A stretch of 64,000 nt of DNA from assembly GCA_028280305.1 (NCBI GenBank), contig JANQMC010000012.1, positions 1 through 64,000 of the forward strand, in the 5' to 3' direction. The notes below the pieces were generated by a model, which was given only the letters and a program-made list of their open reading frames with translations, did no database searches and was not told the origin of the DNA. Origin of the DNA: Pelagibius sp. Its GTDB lineage: Bacteria; Pseudomonadota; Alphaproteobacteria; Kiloniellales; Kiloniellaceae. Below, one piece after another: positions 35,838 through 44,352 of the stretch (positions are counted from its first letter, which is position 1; every line of letters begins with the position of its first letter). The position numbers and the translations under genes are program-made.

Positions 35838-35865
35838 GAGGGCGGCACTCTCGCGTGCCGCCCTC
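35838..35865 (+). other. Perfect 11-bp stem-loop after the TRAP binding-protein gene
   Basis: Arms GAGGGCGGCAC (35838-35848) and GTGCCGCCCTC (35855-35865) around TCTCGC. No T-tract follows. Position between binding-protein and permease genes fits an mRNA-stabilising or attenuating hairpin. Confidence 0.7.
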
Positions 35866-35921
35866 ACCATAAGCAGAACGGATCTGCAGTCCTCCCGGCC
35901 GAAATACTTCTGGGGCGCGCC

Positions 35922-36551
35922 ATGGAAAGCTACATCATCTTTGCCGACAAGGTTTCGGCGTGGTTCGGCAAGGCCTTTGCCTGGCTGATTCTCGTCATGA
36001 CATTCGGCGTGGGTTACGAAGTCTTCGTGCGCTACGTGCTGCGCGATCCCACATCCTGGGCCTTTGATGTCAGCTATATGATGTACGGCACTCTGTTCAT
36101 GATGGCGGGTGCCTACACGCTGTCGCGCGACGGTCATGTGCGTGGCGACTTCGTCTACCGCCTGCTGAAGCCCAAGACCCAGGCATTGATTGAGTTCATT
36201 CTGTATTTCATCTTCTTCTTCCCCGGTGTGATCGCGCTGATTCTGGCAGGCTGGAAATATGCGGCACGATCATGGAGCTACACCGAGGTGAGCGTCATGA
36301 GCCCGGCCAACGTGCCGATTTTCCAGTTCAAAAGCGTCATCATCGCCGCTGGCATCCTGTTGCTGATCCAGGGCATCGCCCAGGTCTTTCGCTGCGTCAT
36401 CTGCATGCGCACCAACGAATGGCCGAAGCACAGCGAAGACGACGTGGAGGAGATGGAGGACGTGCTCCTGCGCGAGCATGAGCGGGACATCCTGCACCAT
36501 TCTTCCGAAGCCATCGATATTGTGAAGCCGTTGGAGCGCCGCGATGACTGA
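35922..36551 (+). CDS. TRAP transporter small membrane subunit (DctQ family)
   Basis: 209 residues with four TM helices (about 17-38, 50-70, 90-112, 135-157) and a long acidic C-terminal cytoplasmic tail (HSEDDVEEMEDVLLREHERD). FEVFVRYVLRDPTSWAFDVSYMMYG-type region is the DctQ signature (here GYEVFVRYVLRDPTSW). It links the binding protein to the transport subunit. It overlaps the large subunit gene by eight bases. Confidence 0.9.
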   Translation: MESYIIFADKVSAWFGKAFAWLILVMTFGVGYEVFVRYVLRDPTSWAFDVSYMMYGTLFMMAGAYTLSRDGHVRGDFVYRLLKPKTQALIEFILYFIFFFPGVIALILAGWKYAARSWSYTEVSVMSPANVPIFQFKSVIIAAGILLLIQGIAQVFRCVICMRTNEWPKHSEDDVEEMEDVLLREHERDILHHSSEAIDIVKPLERRDD

Positions 36552-37896
36552 CCCTCAAGTTGCGGTGATGATGCTTGGCATCTTCATCATCGTCATTCTT
36601 CTCGGCTTCCCGATTGCCTTCACGCTGATGGCGATGGGCGTGGGCTTCGGCTACTACGCCTATTACGACCCGGAGCGGATGCGCACGATCTTCGACAACC
36701 GGATCTTCGACCTCTTCGTCAACCAGACCTACTCGGTCATGGCCAATGATGTGCTAACGGCGGTGCCGCTATTTCTCTTTATGGGCTACATAGTGGAACG
36801 GGCGAACATCGTCGATCGCCTGTTCCATACGCTCTATATCTCGGCGCGCCGCATCCCGGGCTCCATGGCTGTGGCCGCGCTGGCCACCTGCGCCATGTTT
36901 GCGACAGCGACCGGTATTGTCGGTGCCGTGGTCACGCTTATGGGCATGCTGGCTTTTCCGGCGATGCTGAAGGCACGCTATGACGCCAGCTTCGCTTCGG
37001 GCGTCATCTGTGCCGGTGGCTGCCTGGGCATCCTGATCCCGCCCAGCATCATGCTCATCGTCTATGCCGCGACCTCGAATGTTTCCATCGTGAAGCTTTA
37101 CGCGGGGGCCATCATTCCCGGCTTTATGCTGGCCGGCCTTTACATGCTCTACGTGGTCGGGCGGGCGGTCTTGAATCCGAAGCTCGCACCGAAGCCGCGC
37201 GAGGATGAATTTGAAGACGTCAGCATCGGCAAGGTGGTGCTGATGCTGCTGACCTCCTTCTTCCCGCTGGCTTTTCTCATTCTGTCGGTGCTGGGCGCGA
37301 TTCTCTTTGGGCTCGCGACACCCTCCGAGGCTGCATCGATCGGGGCGCTCGGCGGCCTGGTCCTGGCCGCGGCTTACCGCTCGCTGACCTGGGAACGTCT
37401 GCGTGAGTCGGTCTATCTGACGGTGCGGACTTCGGCGATGGTCTGCTGGCTCTTCGTCGGCTCCTGGGTGTTCTCTTCCGTATTCTCATACCTCGGCGGA
37501 GAAACGTTGATCAGCGAGTTCGTGCTGGGTCTGAACCTGTCGCCCCTCGCATTTCTGCTGATGGCCCAACTGATCATCTTCCTGCTGGGCTGGCCGCTGG
37601 AGTGGTCGGAGATCATCATTATCTTCGTGCCGATCTTTTTGCCGCTGCTGCCATTCTTCGGAATCGACCCGTTGTTCTTCGGCATCTTGGTGGCGCTCAA
37701 CCTGCAGACCTCTTTCCTGACGCCGCCCATGGCGATGGCGGCCTATTACCTGAAGGGTGTTGCCCCGCCGCATGTCCAGCTCATGACGATCTTCAAGGGC
37801 GTCTTGCCTTTCCTGTCGATGATCCTGGTGGCCATGGTCATTATGTACAACTTCCCGGGCGTTGCCCTGTTCCTGCCCGAGTACTTCTACGGTTAA
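36544..37896 (+). CDS. TRAP transporter large membrane subunit (DctM family)
   Basis: 450 residues, about twelve TM helices. Starts with the DctM pattern LGIFIIVILLGFPIAFTLMAMG, contains GGCLGILIPPSIMLIVYA (the conserved GxLGxLIPPS motif) and LFFGILVALNLQTSFLTPPMAMAAYYLKGVAP near the C-terminus. It is the Na+-coupled transport channel of the system. The eight-base overlap with the small subunit gene implies coupled synthesis. Confidence 0.93.
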   Translation: MTDPQVAVMMLGIFIIVILLGFPIAFTLMAMGVGFGYYAYYDPERMRTIFDNRIFDLFVNQTYSVMANDVLTAVPLFLFMGYIVERANIVDRLFHTLYISARRIPGSMAVAALATCAMFATATGIVGAVVTLMGMLAFPAMLKARYDASFASGVICAGGCLGILIPPSIMLIVYAATSNVSIVKLYAGAIIPGFMLAGLYMLYVVGRAVLNPKLAPKPREDEFEDVSIGKVVLMLLTSFFPLAFLILSVLGAILFGLATPSEAASIGALGGLVLAAAYRSLTWERLRESVYLTVRTSAMVCWLFVGSWVFSSVFSYLGGETLISEFVLGLNLSPLAFLLMAQLIIFLLGWPLEWSEIIIIFVPIFLPLLPFFGIDPLFFGILVALNLQTSFLTPPMAMAAYYLKGVAPPHVQLMTIFKGVLPFLSMILVAMVIMYNFPGVALFLPEYFYG

Positions 37897-37914
37897 CTGG
37901 CTGGAGAGCGGGAC

Positions 37915-39261
37915 TTGGACCAGATGACAGCGGAACGGCGCAGCGGCGCGACAGAGCAAGCGGCGGACATCGCCGCCGGCAGCCTGCGCTCGCTCGATCT
38001 GGTGCGTGGCTATCTCGACCGGATCGCCGCAGAAGGTGAAGCGGTGCGGGCCTGGGCCTATCTGGACCCCGAGTACGCCCTGCGCCAGGCACAGGAACGC
38101 GATGATCAGCGCGGCCTCGGCCGCCCCTTGGGTCCGCTGCACGGTGTTCCCGTCGGCCTGAAGGACATCATCGATACCGCCGATATGCCGACCGAAAACG
38201 GGACGCCGCTTGATGCCGGGCGGCGCCCGCGCCAAGACGCGACTCTGGTATCGCGGCTGCGCGGGGCAGGGGCGGTCATCATGGGCAAGACCGTCAGTAC
38301 CGAACTGGCCTTCTATGCGCCGGGCAAGACCCATAACCCGCATGACCCGAACCGCACACCCGGCGGTTCTTCCAGCGGTTCGGCAGCCGCCGTGGCGGCG
38401 GGGCAGGTCCCCTTGGCGGTCGGCACCCAGACCAACGGCTCCGTCATCCGCCCGGCCTCTTTCTGCGGTGTCGTCGGCTACAAGCCCAGCCACGGGACGA
38501 TCTCGCGCAAAGGCCTGCTGTCTCAGTCGCCGCCGCTGGATACCGTCGGCGTCTTTGCGCAGAGCGTCGAGGATGCAGCCCTGCTGGTCGATGTCATCGC
38601 CGGCCACGACCCGGCCGATAGTGCCACGCGGCCGATGGCCCATCCGCGTCTGTTGGAGACAGCCCGTTCGGCACCGCCGGTGAACCCCTCCTTCGCCTTG
38701 GTGAAGGGGCCGACCTGGGATGCGGCGGACGCCGACACAAAGGACGGTCTTGCGGAACTGAGCGACTTCCTGGGCGATGCCTGCGATGAGGTGCCGCTGC
38801 CCTCGGCTTTTGACCGTGCCCATGACCTGCAGCGGCTCTTGATGATGGCTGGATTTGCGAAGAACCTCGCGCCTTATTATGAGAAAGGCAGAGATCAGCT
38901 CAGCGATGTCATGCGCGCTGCCATTGAAGAGGGGCGGCGAGTCTTGGCCGTCGACTATGCGCTGGCGGAGGAGTGGATCGATGTCCTCAACGGAGGTCTC
39001 GCCGAGATCTTCGAACGTTACGACGCCATCCTGACCCCCTCGGCTGTCGGCGAGGCGCCGGAGGGGCTCGATGCGACCGGCGATCCGACGTTTTGCACAC
39101 TCTGGACCCTCTGCGGCACCCCGGCCATCACGCTGCCCCTGTTGCAGGGCTCGTCGGGCCTGCCCATTGGCGTGCAGATGGTCGCCGGGCGTGGCGAAGA
39201 TGCCCGCCTGCTGCGCAGTGCGCGCTGGCTGATGGATGAACTTGCCAAGGCGAAGGGTTGA
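37915..39261 (+). CDS. Amidase (amidase signature family)
   Basis: 448 residues. The Ser-cisSer-Lys triad is visible: Lys83 in GLKDIIDT, Ser152 in GGSSSGSAAAVAAG, Ser176 in NGSVIRPASFCG. The start is uncertain: TTG at 37915 has GGAGAG six bases upstream, ATG at 37924 is three codons in. It hydrolyses an amide to acid and ammonia (or transfers it). No GatB/GatC partner and a catabolic neighbourhood argue against tRNA amidotransferase. It lies 18 bases after the TRAP large subunit gene, so its substrate is probably what the transporter imports. Confidence 0.88.
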   Translation: MDQMTAERRSGATEQAADIAAGSLRSLDLVRGYLDRIAAEGEAVRAWAYLDPEYALRQAQERDDQRGLGRPLGPLHGVPVGLKDIIDTADMPTENGTPLDAGRRPRQDATLVSRLRGAGAVIMGKTVSTELAFYAPGKTHNPHDPNRTPGGSSSGSAAAVAAGQVPLAVGTQTNGSVIRPASFCGVVGYKPSHGTISRKGLLSQSPPLDTVGVFAQSVEDAALLVDVIAGHDPADSATRPMAHPRLLETARSAPPVNPSFALVKGPTWDAADADTKDGLAELSDFLGDACDEVPLPSAFDRAHDLQRLLMMAGFAKNLAPYYEKGRDQLSDVMRAAIEEGRRVLAVDYALAEEWIDVLNGGLAEIFERYDAILTPSAVGEAPEGLDATGDPTFCTLWTLCGTPAITLPLLQGSSGLPIGVQMVAGRGEDARLLRSARWLMDELAKAKG

Positions 39262-39308
39262 CTGTTTATGAACATCCTCATCGCCGTCCTTTGTATGGAG
39301 GCTTTGCA

Positions 39309-39500
39309 ATGCCCCTGATTGATAAGCTGCTGGCTCTGCTGTCGATGGCGCTCTTCGTTGCCTTTTTAGGCATTCTCATCTGGTGGGTGCGGGAGATCGA
39401 CCTGATCATTGTCGTTGTTGTGGTGACAGCCATGGCGCTCTATGACTTCTGGAAGGGCGCGGGTCATGGCAAGGCGATCACGGTCCATAAGAAAGACTAG
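39309..39500 (+). CDS. Small two-helix membrane protein
   Basis: 63 residues from the ATG at 39309 with GGAGG seven bases upstream; longer in-frame reading from 39258 lacks such a site. Two hydrophobic helices (about 6-25 and 29-48: SMALFVAFLGILIWWV and LIIVVVVVTAMALYDFW) and a short basic tail. It follows the amidase gene by 47 bases on the same strand and is probably the last gene of the TRAP operon. Not recognised. Confidence 0.65.
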   Translation: MPLIDKLLALLSMALFVAFLGILIWWVREIDLIIVVVVVTAMALYDFWKGAGHGKAITVHKKD

Positions 39501-39517
39501 CCGTAGCCAGCCTGTGT

Positions 39518-41104
39518 TTACCCGGGGTCAGCCTCTGCGGTGACGGCTGCGGCCAGCTTTCGGCTGGCACGGATGTCCCAAGCGGCGGCAATGACTACAA
39601 TGGCGCTTCCCAGGAGGGCGGAAACTGCCGGGCCGATCGGCGGTTCCAGTGGGCTGTTGAGAACCGAGATGGCCGACCAGACAATCCAAATCACCACAAG
39701 ACCGGTTACAAGCCCGGTTTCGATGCTGGGCGCGGCGGCGTCGCTACGTCCTCCGAGGACGCGTCGACCGAGCCAGAGGTGAGAGTCGCGTTCATCGGAG
39801 GATGCGATGGAAGACAGATCCTCCAGGGCTTGGGCCGCCTCGCGCCTGGCTTGTCCAACCCGCAGCATGGCAAGGCCCAGCACCAACCCCAGGACGAGGG
39901 GGAAAAGGCTGATGAAGCTTCTGAGGTCGATGGGCACAACGGCGGAGGCGCCGGCCAGCGCCGCTAACTGCTTTCGTTGCTCGGTGAACTGCTGTTCCAG
40001 GGCGTCGCGCTTTTCGAGCAAAGAGGCTCGCACAGCCTCCTGCCTGTTCAAAGATTCGCCGACGGCGGCGAAGGGTTGGGCAAGCAGTTCGTCGCCGGTC
40101 AGTTGTTTTGCAATCGTACTGACAACTGCGTCAGCGAAGACAGCTTTGCCGCCGGTGGTACCCCACCAGTCGGATTCAAAGGTCTCATCCAGTCGTTGAT
40201 CCGGGCTGATGACCAGATTTACGACCGCTGTCCTTTCGTTTTCCATGGCCACAGCGGCTGATTCCAGAGCCTCACTGTTCTCCGGCAGTGCCGACGCAGC
40301 CTTGCGCGCCGCCGCAGCCGCGCTGTCGAGAGCGGCCAGATAGGGCGGTCGGATGTTTCGGTCCCAGTTGTTATGCGCCCGTTCGTAGGCCGGATTCACG
40401 ATCATCCTCTCGGCATAGGCCGACAGTAGAACTGTTGTATCCTGCCTGTTCGTCTCCGTACTGGACAGAATGTCATGAAGGGTCGCGTCAATGTAGACTT
40501 GCGGCGGCGGTTCGCTTGATCGGCTTACGCCAGGTCCGGGCCGCTGACTGCCCAAGGCCATCTGCTGAGGGATGTCGAAGTCTTCTGGCGCGCGCATCTG
40601 TTGGAACTGATCGAAAGACGCTGCCGATTGCGGTGCGGCGGGCTCTTCATAGCGTTGCCGGGTTGCCTCGTCGGCGTCTTCCATCTGGCCGCCCAGCCCG
40701 GCCGGGGACTGGGTGTCAGGCAGGGCTGATCCGTCGCGGAAGGCCTTGATGTCCTCGCCCAGCCTTTTGAAGTCCTCAATCATGGCGGCGGTGGCTCTCT
40801 CGAGAGTGCTCTTGAGCACTTCGCGACTGCTTTTTTGCAGGCGAGCCAGTTGCTCCAATTCCGGCGCCAACTCGTCCAGAATGGCGGTTTTCTGGGCGAT
40901 CGAGGCTTCAAGGCCAGCGGTTTCGGTGGAGATTCGCAGATAGGGATGCACCGTCAACAGATGAACCAAGGCCATCAGCCCGGCAATCAACAGGAAGAGA
41001 CGGCGGCCTTTCCCCACATCGCGGTGTGCCCCCACCAGGGCGTCGCGCGCTATGCCCTCCACAAAGCTCATACAGGCCAGCATAGCACGAAATCCGCCGT
41101 TCAC
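39518..41104 (-). CDS. Large membrane protein with coiled coils, unknown function
   Basis: 528 residues. TM1 about 34-52, a heptad-rich segment (about 60-120), a Pro/Gln/Glu-rich low-complexity stretch (about 125-195), a further helical domain (200-395), and three C-terminal TM helices (about 400-420, 465-485, 490-510). The large middle part should face the periplasm. I recognise no family. Start at 41104 lacks a clear ribosome site; internal ATGs at residues 8 and 12 are alternatives. It is single-gene, convergent with the small TM gene and divergent from the DUF547 gene. Confidence 0.65.
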   Translation of the reverse strand: MNGGFRAMLACMSFVEGIARDALVGAHRDVGKGRRLFLLIAGLMALVHLLTVHPYLRISTETAGLEASIAQKTAILDELAPELEQLARLQKSSREVLKSTLERATAAMIEDFKRLGEDIKAFRDGSALPDTQSPAGLGGQMEDADEATRQRYEEPAAPQSAASFDQFQQMRAPEDFDIPQQMALGSQRPGPGVSRSSEPPPQVYIDATLHDILSSTETNRQDTTVLLSAYAERMIVNPAYERAHNNWDRNIRPPYLAALDSAAAAARKAASALPENSEALESAAVAMENERTAVVNLVISPDQRLDETFESDWWGTTGGKAVFADAVVSTIAKQLTGDELLAQPFAAVGESLNRQEAVRASLLEKRDALEQQFTEQRKQLAALAGASAVVPIDLRSFISLFPLVLGLVLGLAMLRVGQARREAAQALEDLSSIASSDERDSHLWLGRRVLGGRSDAAAPSIETGLVTGLVVIWIVWSAISVLNSPLEPPIGPAVSALLGSAIVVIAAAWDIRASRKLAAAVTAEADPG

Positions 41105-41187
41105 GGGCAGCTCGCAGTCCTTTGAGTTTCCTTTCGGGCGCGGCGTACAAATTTCCTACTGGAAGATCGCTGTAACCGGAGTCTGCC

Positions 41188-42060
41188 ATGCCCGCTACCA
41201 AGCCTATCCTTGCCTGCCTGCGCTTTGTCTGTCTCTCGATGTTGATCCTGCCATTGGCCGGCTTTACCTCGGCGGAGCGGCTTTTCGCGCCCTCACCCGA
41301 TCTTTGGCCGCGGTGGGAGCGTCACAGCCCTGCAAGTCCGAAAGAGATCGATTTTTCAGCCTGGGATGCTTTTCTCAAGCGCAATGTGATCATCGGCAGC
41401 GATGGCGTGCATCGGGTGGACTACGGCGCAATCGCCGCCGGGCAGGCGGCGTCTCTGGACGCCATTGTGACGGATCTGGCTGCGGTACCGATCAGCGAAT
41501 TCGCCCGGGACCAGCAGTTCGCCTTCTGGGTCAACCTCTACAACGCCGTGACCGTGAAGGTCATCGTCGATCACTATCCGGTGGAAACGATCCGCGATAT
41601 CGACATTTCTCCCGGCTTCTTCTCCGAGGGGCCCTGGGACAAGGAGCTTGTGGCGGTGGAGGGCGAAGCCCTGACCCTCAACGATATCGAACATCGGATT
41701 CTGCGGCCGATCTGGGATGATCCGCGGATACACTACGCCGTCAACTGTGCTTCGATCGGATGTCCCAATCTCGCGGTCTCGGCCTTTACCGGAGGCGGCC
41801 TGGAGGCCCAGCTCGATACGGCGGCGCGCGGCTACATCAATGATCCGCGCGGTGTCAGCATCGTCGGGGATCGGGTTACAGTCTCCAAGATCTATGATTG
41901 GTTCCATGAGGATTTCGGGGGCAGCACCAAGTCGGTTCTAGCTCATCTGCAGCGCTATGCCGAACCGGCGTTGGCGACCCGGCTGCAGGAGATCGGCACC
42001 ATCGAGGATACGGCCTACGACTGGTCGCTCAACGACATCGCTGTACCAGCCACGGAGTGA
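41188..42060 (+). CDS. DUF547 family secreted protein
   Basis: 290 residues with an N-terminal hydrophobic export signal (about 8-30, ending near GFTSA). The DUF547 blocks are clear: FAFWVNLYNAVTVKVIVDHYPVETIRDI, LNDIEHRILRP, and HYAVNCASIGCPNL with the conserved cysteines. The fold is unrelated to known catalytic families as far as I recall; function is unknown. It is likely monocistronic, divergent from the coiled-coil membrane protein gene. Confidence 0.85.
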   Translation: MPATKPILACLRFVCLSMLILPLAGFTSAERLFAPSPDLWPRWERHSPASPKEIDFSAWDAFLKRNVIIGSDGVHRVDYGAIAAGQAASLDAIVTDLAAVPISEFARDQQFAFWVNLYNAVTVKVIVDHYPVETIRDIDISPGFFSEGPWDKELVAVEGEALTLNDIEHRILRPIWDDPRIHYAVNCASIGCPNLAVSAFTGGGLEAQLDTAARGYINDPRGVSIVGDRVTVSKIYDWFHEDFGGSTKSVLAHLQRYAEPALATRLQEIGTIEDTAYDWSLNDIAVPATE

Positions 42061-42238
42061 AAGACCTTGCCGTATCTGCGCTGCTGAAGCCGTGCGGTTC
42101 CGCAAGCTCGTGTTTCAAATGTATCCTGTGTGAGAATTCCCACTTGGGCGGGCGCAGAAGGGGGAGTAGACCCTTGATTGCAGCCGGCGTAACCGGCCGC
42201 TGAGCCGCAGACGAGCTCGTTGGGGAGAATTGAAGGAT

Positions 42239-43588
42239 ATGATGACCTCTGTGGATGCGCGCGGAGAACCGGTCAGCGGCGCTTCGGACACCGCCATTAC
42301 ACTCTACGAAAAGGCCTTGGCGCAGTTTCAGTGCTATCAGGGCGATCCGGTGGCCACCATTGAGTCCGCGATAGCGGACAGCCCGGCCTTTGTCATGGCG
42401 CACTGCCTTCGGGCCTATCTCTTCGCCCTGGCGACAGAGGTGGAGGCTATGACGGAGGCAAGAAGCAGTTTCGAAGCGGCTGAGGTCTTGAACACCTCAG
42501 CACGCGAACGCCGTCACCTTGCCGCTATCGCCGAGTTCTTGAATGGCAATTGGGAGCGGGCAATCACGGCCCTGGAAGACATCCTGATCGACTCGCCCCG
42601 TGATGCCCTGGCTCTGCAGGTCGTTCATCTCAGCGATTTTTATACCGGCGACGCCAGAAGCCTGAGGGATCATGTGGCGCGCGTTCTTCCGGAATGGTCC
42701 CCGGATGATCCGGGCTATCATGCCTTGCTTGGCATGTATGCCTTCGGCCTTGAAGAGTGCGGTGACTACGGCCGCGCGGAGGAGGTGGGCCGCCGGGCTA
42801 TTGAGTTGAACCCGCAGGACGCCTGGGCCCAGCACGCGGTCGCCCACGTTATGGAGATGCAGGGTCGCCAAGCCGACGGTATCGACTGGATGCGCGGGCG
42901 GGAGCGGTACTGGGCTGACGACAGCTTTTTTGCCATCCACAACTGGTGGCACTTGGCGCTCTATCACCTGGACCTGGATCAGATCGACGAAGTGCTGGCA
43001 CTCTATGACGGACCGATCCGCAAGGACCGTTCCCAGGTTATGCTGGATCTTCTCGATGCCAGCGCTTTGCTTTGGCGCCTTCACCTGCGGGGCGCCGATG
43101 TCGGCGGCCGTTGGAAAGAGCTGGCCGATTGTTGGGAGCCCCTGGCTGAAGACGGCTTTTACGCCTTCAACGATGCCCATGCCATGATGGCCTTTATGGC
43201 CGACGGCCGGGATAAGGCGGCGGAAGCGATCCTGACCGCACAGAGCAAAGCCATGGCGGGCAATGCCAGCAACGCGATGATGACCAACCAGATCGGGCAC
43301 CCGGTCTGCAACGCCCTGCGCGCTTTTGGCCGTGATGACTACGCCACCTGTGTCGACCTGCTGCGGCCTTTGCGCAGTCGCCTCAACCGCTTTGGCGGCA
43401 GCCATGCGCAGCGGGACATCTTTGACCTTACCTTGCTAGAGGCCGCAAAACGCGACGGGCAACTCGCCCTCGTGCGGGAGTTGGCCAATGAGAGGGTCGA
43501 GCTGAAGCCGAGCAGCCCGCTGAATCAGCGCTACCGCGAAGATGCAGCCCGCCGCCTTGCGGAGATCTCCGGCGCGGCAGTCGTCTAG
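42239..43588 (+). CDS. TPR protein of the TTC38 type
   Basis: 449 residues if it starts at the ATG at 42239; the adjacent ATG at 42242 and a TTG at 42230 are alternatives beside GGGGAGA and AAGGA. All-helical, with tetratricopeptide units such as YHALLGMYAFGLEECGDYGRAEEVGRRAIELNPQDAWAQHAVAHVMEMQGR and the diagnostic HNWWHLALYHLDL of the tetratricopeptide-repeat-38 family. No signal peptide, so cytoplasmic. The family is conserved from bacteria to animals without a known biochemical function. Confidence 0.85.
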   Translation: MMTSVDARGEPVSGASDTAITLYEKALAQFQCYQGDPVATIESAIADSPAFVMAHCLRAYLFALATEVEAMTEARSSFEAAEVLNTSARERRHLAAIAEFLNGNWERAITALEDILIDSPRDALALQVVHLSDFYTGDARSLRDHVARVLPEWSPDDPGYHALLGMYAFGLEECGDYGRAEEVGRRAIELNPQDAWAQHAVAHVMEMQGRQADGIDWMRGRERYWADDSFFAIHNWWHLALYHLDLDQIDEVLALYDGPIRKDRSQVMLDLLDASALLWRLHLRGADVGGRWKELADCWEPLAEDGFYAFNDAHAMMAFMADGRDKAAEAILTAQSKAMAGNASNAMMTNQIGHPVCNALRAFGRDDYATCVDLLRPLRSRLNRFGGSHAQRDIFDLTLLEAAKRDGQLALVRELANERVELKPSSPLNQRYREDAARRLAEISGAAVV

Positions 43589-43610
43589 GGCGGCGTTCGC
43601 CGTCCGGCGT

Positions 43611-43629
43611 GGTTTGTCGCCGACAAACC
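43611..43629. other. Short perfect hairpin downstream of the TPR gene
   Basis: Arms GGTTTGTC (43611-43618) and GACAAACC (43622-43629) around GCC. It lies between the TPR and SOUL genes. No T-run follows, so intrinsic termination would be inefficient; a processing or weak terminator role is possible. Confidence 0.45.
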
Positions 43630-43691
43630 GGGCGGCTCAGCCGGCAGCATAGCCGGGTGATCCGACAAAGCGGTGACGCCGTAAAGTGAGT

Positions 43692-44342
43692 ATGCGTCAA
43701 ATCGTTGCAATATCCTTGGTTTCCCTCTTTTTGGCCGGCTGTTCCGCCTTCGGTGTTCGCTCCGGATACGAACAGCCGGGCTATGAAGTCGTCGAGCGGC
43801 TCGATGAGGCGGTCGAGCTAAGGCGTTATGATGTGCGCCTTGCCGCTGAAGCGACCGTCGGAGGCGCAGGTACAGAGGGTGAAGAGGACAGCGCCTTCAG
43901 GCTGTTGTTCAATTACATCTCCGGCACCAACGAGACCGCGGCGGAGATCGCCATGACGGCGCCCGTAGAAACCGCCGAGGCATCGGCGGAGATTGCCATG
44001 ACGGCGCCTGTTGAATCGGCGCGCAGCGCGGACGGAAGCACACGCATGCGCTTCTTTCTTCCGAGCGCATATGACGCCGATACGGCACCAAAGCCAAGCG
44101 ATCCGAGGGTCAGCCTTGTAACGCTGCCGGCCCAGAGTCAGGCTGTCTTGCGTTTCACCGGGTTCGGGGGTGAGGCGGTTGTCGAGGAAAAGACAAGGGA
44201 ACTCCTGGCGGCATTGGAAGGTAGCGCCTGGCGCCCGGCCTCAGAGCCGGTGGCCATGTTTTACGATCCGCCCTGGACCATCCCCTTTCTGCGCCGAAAC
44301 GAGGTCTCCGTTGTTGTCGCGCGGTCTGAGCAGCGCGGATGA
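43692..44342 (+). CDS. SOUL heme-binding family lipoprotein
   Basis: 216 residues from the ATG at 43692. The signal ends in the lipobox LAGC (Cys17), so the mature protein is membrane-anchored in the envelope. The SOUL domain covers about 28-210: YEVVERLDEAVELRRYDVRLAAE and the twice-repeated AEIAMTAPVE motif, common in bacterial SOUL proteins, then the C-terminal FYDPPWTIPFLRRNEV. Members bind heme or take part in redox processes; the bacterial role is unproven. It converges with the DUF808 gene at a ten-base gap. Confidence 0.85.
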   Translation: MRQIVAISLVSLFLAGCSAFGVRSGYEQPGYEVVERLDEAVELRRYDVRLAAEATVGGAGTEGEEDSAFRLLFNYISGTNETAAEIAMTAPVETAEASAEIAMTAPVESARSADGSTRMRFFLPSAYDADTAPKPSDPRVSLVTLPAQSQAVLRFTGFGGEAVVEEKTRELLAALEGSAWRPASEPVAMFYDPPWTIPFLRRNEVSVVVARSEQRG

Positions 44343-44352
44343 CTTCCGCGTT

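Noticed and set aside
37486-39309. 607-residue minus-strand frame opposite TRAP permease and amidase
   Set aside because: Crosses two conserved genes, low-complexity composition.
43960-44020. Duplicated AEIAMTAPVE motif in the SOUL lipoprotein as a recent duplication
   Set aside because: A doubled IAMTAPV motif is normal in many bacterial SOUL proteins, as far as I recall.
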